The notes under the pieces were generated by a model that was not told the origin of the DNA, ran no database searches, and saw only the letters and a program-made list of their open reading frames with translations. Below are positions 59,841-64,000 of a DNA stretch of 64,000 bases, one piece after another. The stretch spans positions 124,001 to 188,000 of the forward strand of contig CAWBZB010000006.1 of NCBI GenBank assembly GCA_963793105.1. Reading direction: 5' to 3'. The DNA comes from UBA10649 sp963793105 (GTDB lineage Bacteria; Actinomycetota; Actinomycetes; S36-B12). Positions within the stretch are counted from its first letter, which is position 1, and each line of letters opens with the position of its first letter. Position numbers and translations under genes: made by a program.

Positions 59841-61026
59841 GTGACCATCGGCCCTCAGGACTCGACTCTTCCTGAGCCGGCGCCGCACCCACCGGCCGGC
59901 TACCTCGACGCCGTCGGCGGCCAACCACTGCTTCCGGCGGCGATTTCCGCCTGGCAGGCGGCTGCTGAACGGGCCTGGAGCGACCCGGCCCGGCTCCACC
60001 ACGTCGGCCGCCGGACCGGCATGATCCTCGACGCGGCGCGCGCGAGCGTCGCCCTCGAGGCTCGGCATCCGACCACGCGACGTCTTCTTCACGTCGTCGG
60101 GACCGACCGCCGTCGCGGTAGCCGTCCAGGGCATCCTCCGCAGAGGCGGTGGCGCTGAGCCTGGCTCGCAGCGGGCCGTTGCGAGCGCCGTCGAGAGCAT
60201 GGCGGTGCTCGGACCGCTGGAGCAGTGGGCCGCCGAGGTCGACCTCGTGCCCGTGGACCCGCGGGGCCGTCTGGACGTGGAGAGGTTCCGGGCCGCCCTC
60301 GCCCGCCCGGCCGCGCTCGCCTGCGTGCAGGCGGCCAATGCCGAGGTCGGCACGCGCCAGCCGCTCGCGCAGGCGGCCGAGGTCGCGCACTCCCACGGCG
60401 TCCCTCTCCTGGTGCACGCGGTTCAGGCCATCGGACATGATCCCGTCCCCGGGGACTGGGATCTGCTGGCCGCCTCGGCCCGGGACTGGGGCGGGCCGGC
60501 CGGCGTAGGAATCCTCGCCGTGCGGCCAGACGTGCGCTGGGTTCCTGACGAGACTGCCGACCGGGGCTGGGTGGGCGGCTTCCCGGACGTGCCCGGGGCG
60601 GCCGCCGCCGCCTCGGCCCTGGAGTACCTCGGCACGTCGGTCGAGGCCGAGAACGAGCGGCTGCGGGGCCTGGTGGACCGGATCCGCCGGGCACTCCTCG
60701 ACCTGGGGCACGGGATCACCGTCGCCGGCGACCCCGTCGACCGACTCCCCCACATCGTCACGTTCACGTGCGACGGGGTCACGGGTGAGGCGCTGGTCGG
60801 GGAGCTGGACCGCGCCGGCATCAGCGTTGCCAGCGGATCGGCCTGCACGTCGGACGTCCGCATGCCCAGCCATGTGCTGGCCGCCATGGGCCTCGCAGCC
60901 GACGCGAGCGTCCGTGTCTCGCTGCCCTACGGATGCTCGACACGGACGGTCGAGTCCTTCCTGTCGGCGCTTCCGCCCGCGCTCGAGGCGCTGAGGTCAG
61001 GGCCCGCCACCCAGGCACGGCGCTAG
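59841..61026 (+). CDS. Cysteine desulfurase-fold (class V aminotransferase) protein lacking the PLP lysine (one apparent frameshift)
   Basis: A 394-residue NifS/IscS-type fold once one G of 60064-60065 is removed (LEARIRPRDVFFTSSG). The catalytic-Cys loop is present as VASGSACTSDVRMPSHVL. The lysine segment, normally SAHKFGGPKG, reads SARDWGGPAGVG, so the Schiff-base Lys is Asp. The usual PLP Asp (DAVQ) is His in LLVHAVQAIG. The protein therefore probably does not bind PLP as a normal desulfurase. The GTG start has TAGCGT 7 bases upstream. The 3' end overlaps aat by 30 bases on the other strand. Confidence 0.8.
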
Positions 61027-61668
61027 GTCCAGCGCCGTCCTCAAACGCGACAGGTACTCCCGGCGGGGGATCTCGACGGCCCCGAGCGAGGCGAGGTGGT
61101 CCGTTCGCCACTGCACGTCGAGCAGCCGGGCGCCGCCACACGAGGACAGGGCCGCCACCAGGGTCGCCAGGCCCGCCTTGGAGGCGTCCGTCTCACGGTG
61201 GAACATCGACTCGCCCGCGAACAGGCCGCCGATCTCGATGCCGTACAGGCCGCCGACCAGCTCCTCGTCACGCCAGACCTCGACCGAGTGGGCCCAGCCC
61301 ATCCGGTGGAGTTCGACGTAGGTCCGGACGAACTCGTCGGTGATCCATCCCGACTCGCGGCCCTCATCAGCACACTCACGCATGACCCGTGCAAAGGCGC
61401 GGTCGATGCTGTAGGTGAACCTGCGCATCGACTTCCGCAGTGACCGGCTCACGCGCAGCCCGTCCAGGGGGAGGACCCCCCGGGGGTCGGGCGACCACCA
61501 TGCGAGTTCGCCCGTCTGCAGGTGCATGGGGAACAACCCGCGCCGGTACGCGGCGAAGACCGTGGGCACCGTGAGGTCGGCGCCGATGGCGACGATGTCC
61601 TGGCCGGGTTCGGCCTCCGCGGGGTCAGGAAGCATCCACGTGCAGGGGCCTGGCTCCTCGAGGGCCAT
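60997..61668 (-). CDS. aat: Leucyl/phenylalanyl-tRNA-protein transferase
   Basis: A 223-residue GNAT-like transferase that adds Leu or Phe to N-terminal Lys/Arg of proteins, marking them for ClpS/ClpAP degradation. VFAAYRRGLFPMHLQTGELAW, WWSPDPRGVLPLDGLRVSRS and LYGIEIGGLFAGESMFH are the family signatures. The ATG at 61668 is preferred although GGGAGG is directly adjacent; no better start exists before the adoK stop at 61710. Confidence 0.92.
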   Translation of the reverse strand: MALEEPGPCTWMLPDPAEAEPGQDIVAIGADLTVPTVFAAYRRGLFPMHLQTGELAWWSPDPRGVLPLDGLRVSRSLRKSMRRFTYSIDRAFARVMRECADEGRESGWITDEFVRTYVELHRMGWAHSVEVWRDEELVGGLYGIEIGGLFAGESMFHRETDASKAGLATLVAALSSCGGARLLDVQWRTDHLASLGAVEIPRREYLSRLRTALDLAPCLGGGP

Positions 61669-61709
61669 CCTCCCGGGTGCTCCCGTCCGGCCTGAGTCGT
61701 CGACGCCGC

Positions 61710-62696
61710 TCAGGGGCGCGGGCAGGACACGTGCGGCTCGACGTCGGCGGCCGCATCGTCGCCGTAGGTGCTGGCCATGCGGTCCAGGAAGTGCTTGCGG
61801 GCCAGTTCGTACTCCTGCGTGCCGATCGTCTCGATCACGTAGGTGGCCAGCAGCGCACCCAGCTGCGCCGAGCGCTCGTCCGAGAGACCCCACGCCTGGC
61901 CGCTGAGGTACCCGGCGCGGAAGGCATCCCCGACGCCGGTGGGATCAGCTCGGCGATCCTCCTCCGCCACGGTGACCGTCACGGGGGGCTCGCCGCGGCG
62001 CTCGACCCGTGCGCCGTCAGGCCCCAGCGTGGTGATCCGGACCTCGACCAGTGCGGCGATCTCTTCGACGCCCCAGCCGGTCTTGTGCTGGATGAGTGCG
62101 GACTCGTACTCGTTGGTGAAGAGGTAGGTCGCCCCTTCGATCAGAGGCTTGATCTCCTCGCCCTCCATCCGGGCGAGCTGCTGCGAGGGGTCTGCCGCGA
62201 AGGGATAGCCGCGGAACCGGCACTCCTCAGTGTGGCGGAGCATCGCCTCAGGGTCGTTCGCGCCGATCAGCACGACGTCAGCACGCCCCACCCGGTCCAC
62301 GACGGGGCGCAACTCGATATTGCGCGCCTCGGACATGGCGCCCGGGTAGAAGGAGGCGATCTGGTTCTGCTCGGCGTCGGTCGTGCAGACGAAGCGCGCC
62401 GTGTGGCGTGACTCGGAGATGTGCACGCCACTGGTGTCGACGTTGTGCCGCTGCAGCCAGGACTCGTAGTCGGCGAAGTCAGGTCCCACCGCGCCGACGA
62501 GGACGGGACGCAGTCCGAGGCAGCCCATTCCGAAGGCGATGTTCGGAGCGACCCCGCCCCGCCTGACCTCCAGTTCCTCGACCAGGAAGGACAGCGAGAC
62601 CTTGTCGAGCTTGTCCGCGACGAGTGAGTCGGAGAACCGGCCCGGGAAGGTCATGAGGTGATCGGTCGCGATGGACCCGGTGATAAGGACAGCCAC
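61710..62696 (-). CDS. adoK: Adenosine kinase, PfkB family (actinobacterial AdoK)
   Basis: A 328-residue PfkB kinase. The N-terminus VLITGSIATDHLMTFPGRFSD and the segments ASFYPGAMSEARNI, IGANDPEAMLRHTEECRFRG and FAADPSQQLARMEGEEI closely match, from memory, M. tuberculosis AdoK (Rv2202c). RADPTGVGDAFRAGYLSGQA holds the catalytic Asp. It phosphorylates adenosine to AMP. It lies upstream of aat and downstream of the ErpA-like gene, with hairpin repeat copy 3 between adoK and that gene. Confidence 0.92.
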   Translation of the reverse strand: MAVLITGSIATDHLMTFPGRFSDSLVADKLDKVSLSFLVEELEVRRGGVAPNIAFGMGCLGLRPVLVGAVGPDFADYESWLQRHNVDTSGVHISESRHTARFVCTTDAEQNQIASFYPGAMSEARNIELRPVVDRVGRADVVLIGANDPEAMLRHTEECRFRGYPFAADPSQQLARMEGEEIKPLIEGATYLFTNEYESALIQHKTGWGVEEIAALVEVRITTLGPDGARVERRGEPPVTVTVAEEDRRADPTGVGDAFRAGYLSGQAWGLSDERSAQLGALLATYVIETIGTQEYELARKHFLDRMASTYGDDAAADVEPHVSCPRP

Positions 62697-62743
62697 GGGC
62701 GCTCACCCTACCCCTGCAATTCGCGCGCCCCCTCCCCCAACGC

Positions 62744-62805
62744 CGCGAGTGGCCAGTCGTTGCGGTTCCGGGGACCCGGAACACCGCAACGACTGGCCAC
62801 TCGCG
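62744..62805. repeat. Dispersed hairpin repeat, copy 3
   Basis: A perfect 23-bp stem (62744-62766 with 62783-62805), foot CGCGAGTGGCCAGTCGTTGC, with a 16-base loop that itself contains TCCGG/CCGGA. It lies just after the ErpA-like stop and before adoK on the minus strand, so it probably terminates the former. Confidence 0.87.
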
Positions 62806-62833
62806 AGGAAGGAAGAGAGGGAAAGCGGGGGTA

Positions 62834-63196
62834 CTAGTGGAACGAGTCCCCGCAGGCGCAGGATCCCGTGGCGTTCGGGTTGTCGATCGTGAAGCCCTGC
62901 TTCTCGATGGTGTCCACGAAGTCGATCGTGGCGCCGCTGAGGTACGGGGCGCTCATGCGGTCGGTGACCACGCCCACGCCGCCGAAGTCCTTGAGCACGT
63001 CGCCGTCCAGGCTGCGGTCATCGAAGAAGAGCTGGTACCGCAGGCCGGAGCAGCCGCCGGGCTGCACCGCGACTCGCAGGGCGAGGTCGTCACGCCCTTC
63101 GGACTCCAGCAGGGCCTTGACCTTCGATGCGGCGACCTCGGTGAGGAGGATGCCGTCGGTCACGGGGGCTTCGGTCGTGGTGGTCTCTGCCGACAT
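62834..63196 (-). CDS. erpA: A-type iron-sulfur carrier protein (ErpA/IscA)
   Basis: A 120-residue A-type carrier. The three conserved cysteines lie in VQPGGCSGLRYQLFFDD and ATGSCACGDSFH; ILLTEVAASKVKALLESEG is the typical start. It delivers Fe-S clusters to target enzymes, which could include the Rieske protein and NadA, the [4Fe-4S] quinolinate synthase whose gene is divergent. The ATG follows AAAGGGA. Hairpin repeat copy 3 follows the stop. Confidence 0.92.
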   Translation of the reverse strand: MSAETTTTEAPVTDGILLTEVAASKVKALLESEGRDDLALRVAVQPGGCSGLRYQLFFDDRSLDGDVLKDFGGVGVVTDRMSAPYLSGATIDFVDTIEKQGFTIDNPNATGSCACGDSFH

Positions 63197-63281
63197 GGCG
63201 CTGTCCCTTTCGACGCTCCCGCGAGGGAGGTGGTGGTCTCGACAGCCGGAAACCCGTCAGGTCACGCGGCTATTCCCCACC

Positions 63282-63353
63282 GTCTCATATCCCGGGCGGA
63301 CGCGCGAACAGGGTGGCGCCGGCGGCGTCGCACGCGGCGTCCGGGGATGAGAC
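63282..63353. promoter_or_regulatory. Imperfect inverted repeat between erpA and nadA
   Basis: GTCTCATATCCCGG (63282-63295) and CCGGGGATGAGAC (63341-63353) are inverted near-copies, one base different in length, about 45 bases apart, between divergent genes. The right arm overlaps the nadA -10. Possible regulator site; no known motif matches. Confidence 0.35.
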
Positions 63354-63356
63354 AAT
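63351..63356 (+). promoter_or_regulatory. Probable leaderless -10 of nadA (GACAAT)
   Basis: GACAAT ends 6 bases before the ATG at 63363. Confidence 0.45.
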
Positions 63357-63362
63357 CCCCGG

Positions 63363-64000
63363 ATGGGCAACACCTTCACCGAGCCCCAGCCGACTCCGCT
63401 CGCACTCCTGCTGCTGGGGCACGAGTCCGATCCCGACAGCGAACGCGGCGTCGACTGCCCCGGCGACCTGCCGGCCCCCTCCGATCCGGGCCTGGTCGAA
63501 CGAGCCACGGCGGCCAAGGCGGCCCTGGGAGACCGGGTCTTCGTGCTCGGTCACCACTATCAGCGCGATGAGGTCATCGCGTTCGCCGACGTGACCGGGG
63601 ACTCGTTCAAGCTCGCCCAGCAGGCGGCCGCCCACCCGGAGGCCGAGTTCATCGTCTTCGCTGGCGTCCACTTCATGGCCGAGAGCGCCGATATCCTCAC
63701 GGCCGCCACTCAGCAGGTCATCCTTCCGGACCTCGCAGCGGGCTGCTCCATGGCCGACATGGCCGAGATCGGCCAGGTCGAGGACTGCTGGGCCGTGCTG
63801 GAGGAGGCTGGCGTTGCCGACGTGACCGTCCCGATCACCTACATGAACTCCACGGCGGCGATCAAGGCATTCACCGGGCGGCATGGCGGCTCGGTCTGCA
63901 CGTCGAGCAACGCCGAGCGGAGCCTGGAGTGGGCGTTCGAGCAGGGCGAGAAGGTGCTGTTCCTGCCCGACCAGCACCTCGGTCGCAACACCGCTGTCCG
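63363..64000 (+). CDS. nadA: Quinolinate synthase, N-terminal part
   Basis: The first 212 codons of NadA, cut by the window edge. FVLGHHYQRDEVIAFADVTG and VFAGVHFMAESADILT are typical, and LPDLAAGCSMADMAEI carries the first cluster Cys. VPITYMNSTAAIKAF and VCTSSNAERSLEWAF (second cluster Cys) follow. The enzyme uses a [4Fe-4S] cluster to condense iminoaspartate with dihydroxyacetone phosphate in NAD synthesis. It is divergent from erpA. Confidence 0.94.
   Translation, partial: MGNTFTEPQPTPLALLLLGHESDPDSERGVDCPGDLPAPSDPGLVERATAAKAALGDRVFVLGHHYQRDEVIAFADVTGDSFKLAQQAAAHPEAEFIVFAGVHFMAESADILTAATQQVILPDLAAGCSMADMAEIGQVEDCWAVLEEAGVADVTVPITYMNSTAAIKAFTGRHGGSVCTSSNAERSLEWAFEQGEKVLFLPDQHLGRNTAV

Noticed and set aside
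1..64000. tRNA/rRNA genes, CRISPR arrays, insertion sequences, prophage
   Set aside because: I looked for cloverleaf-like GGTTCGA-containing sequences, regularly spaced repeats and transposase or integrase motifs and found none that held up; a tRNAscan-SE and ISfinder run would be decisive.

Overview
The window is a very GC-rich, densely packed bacterial chromosome segment. It reads as Actinomycetota: G/C-rich codon third positions, many GTG starts, a qcrCAB/ctaCDEF (bcc-aa3) respiratory branch, a PASTA-domain Ser/Thr kinase, ROK glucokinase, a class II DAHP synthase, an AdoK-type adenosine kinase, and an SOS box of the Gram-positive type. From memory, the gene order idsA-like / polyprenol-mannosyltransferase / kinase / class II DAHP synthase / plsC / ArsA-like ATPase / SRPBCC / fadD / NlpC-P60 / exonuclease-UvrC / trpD / ctaE-qcrCAB / ctaC / adoK / A-type Fe-S carrier follows that of Mycobacterium tuberculosis around Rv2172c-Rv2204c. 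Order and genus cannot be decided from the sequence alone.

Layout. 1-12 kb is accessory: a DUF6504 gene cut by the window edge with an SOS box, a beta-CASP nuclease, an FMN 2-hydroxyacid dehydrogenase, a CIRCE-controlled Hsp20, small enzymes, and a coupled operon SRPBCC / ABM monooxygenase / secreted glycosidase-like protein / VOC protein. 12.3-24.1 kb is a carotenoid region: cruF-cruG-crtD-like, then (after a cation/proton antiporter and metF on the other strand) crtE-crtI-mannosyltransferase-crtB facing crtYc-crtYd. Together these predict a monocyclic C40 carotenoid with a hydroxylated, glycosylated open end. 24-44.5 kb holds a PASTA kinase, an ALDH7-type dehydrogenase, an FAD amine oxidase, ogt, DAHP synthase, a pyrophosphate-type phosphofructokinase, glycerol kinase, plsC, glucokinase with an ArsA-like/SRPBCC operon, a class III aminotransferase and acyl-CoA synthetase. 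44.5-64 kb holds a decayed kinase-like fragment, NlpC/P60, two Cys-rich small proteins, exonuclease/GIY-YIG, trpD, ctaE-qcrCAB, an L,D-transpeptidase, ctaCDF, a degenerate cysteine-desulfurase-fold protein, aat, adoK, an ErpA-like carrier and the start of nadA.

Three genome-wide features stand out. (1) About twenty genes have a TANNNT-like hexamer ending 6-7 bases before the start codon and no Shine-Dalgarno, indicating widespread leaderless transcription. (2) Three copies of a long hairpin with a shared CGAGTGGCCA foot and compensatory arm changes sit at gene ends. (3) Ten conserved genes, including the essential-looking qcrA, nlpC and crtI, are each broken by one or two single-base insertions (13 in all). 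All are +1 and most lie in G/C runs, which looks more like sequencing error than decay. I annotate those genes across the breaks. No tRNA, rRNA, CRISPR array, prophage or insertion sequence was recognised.
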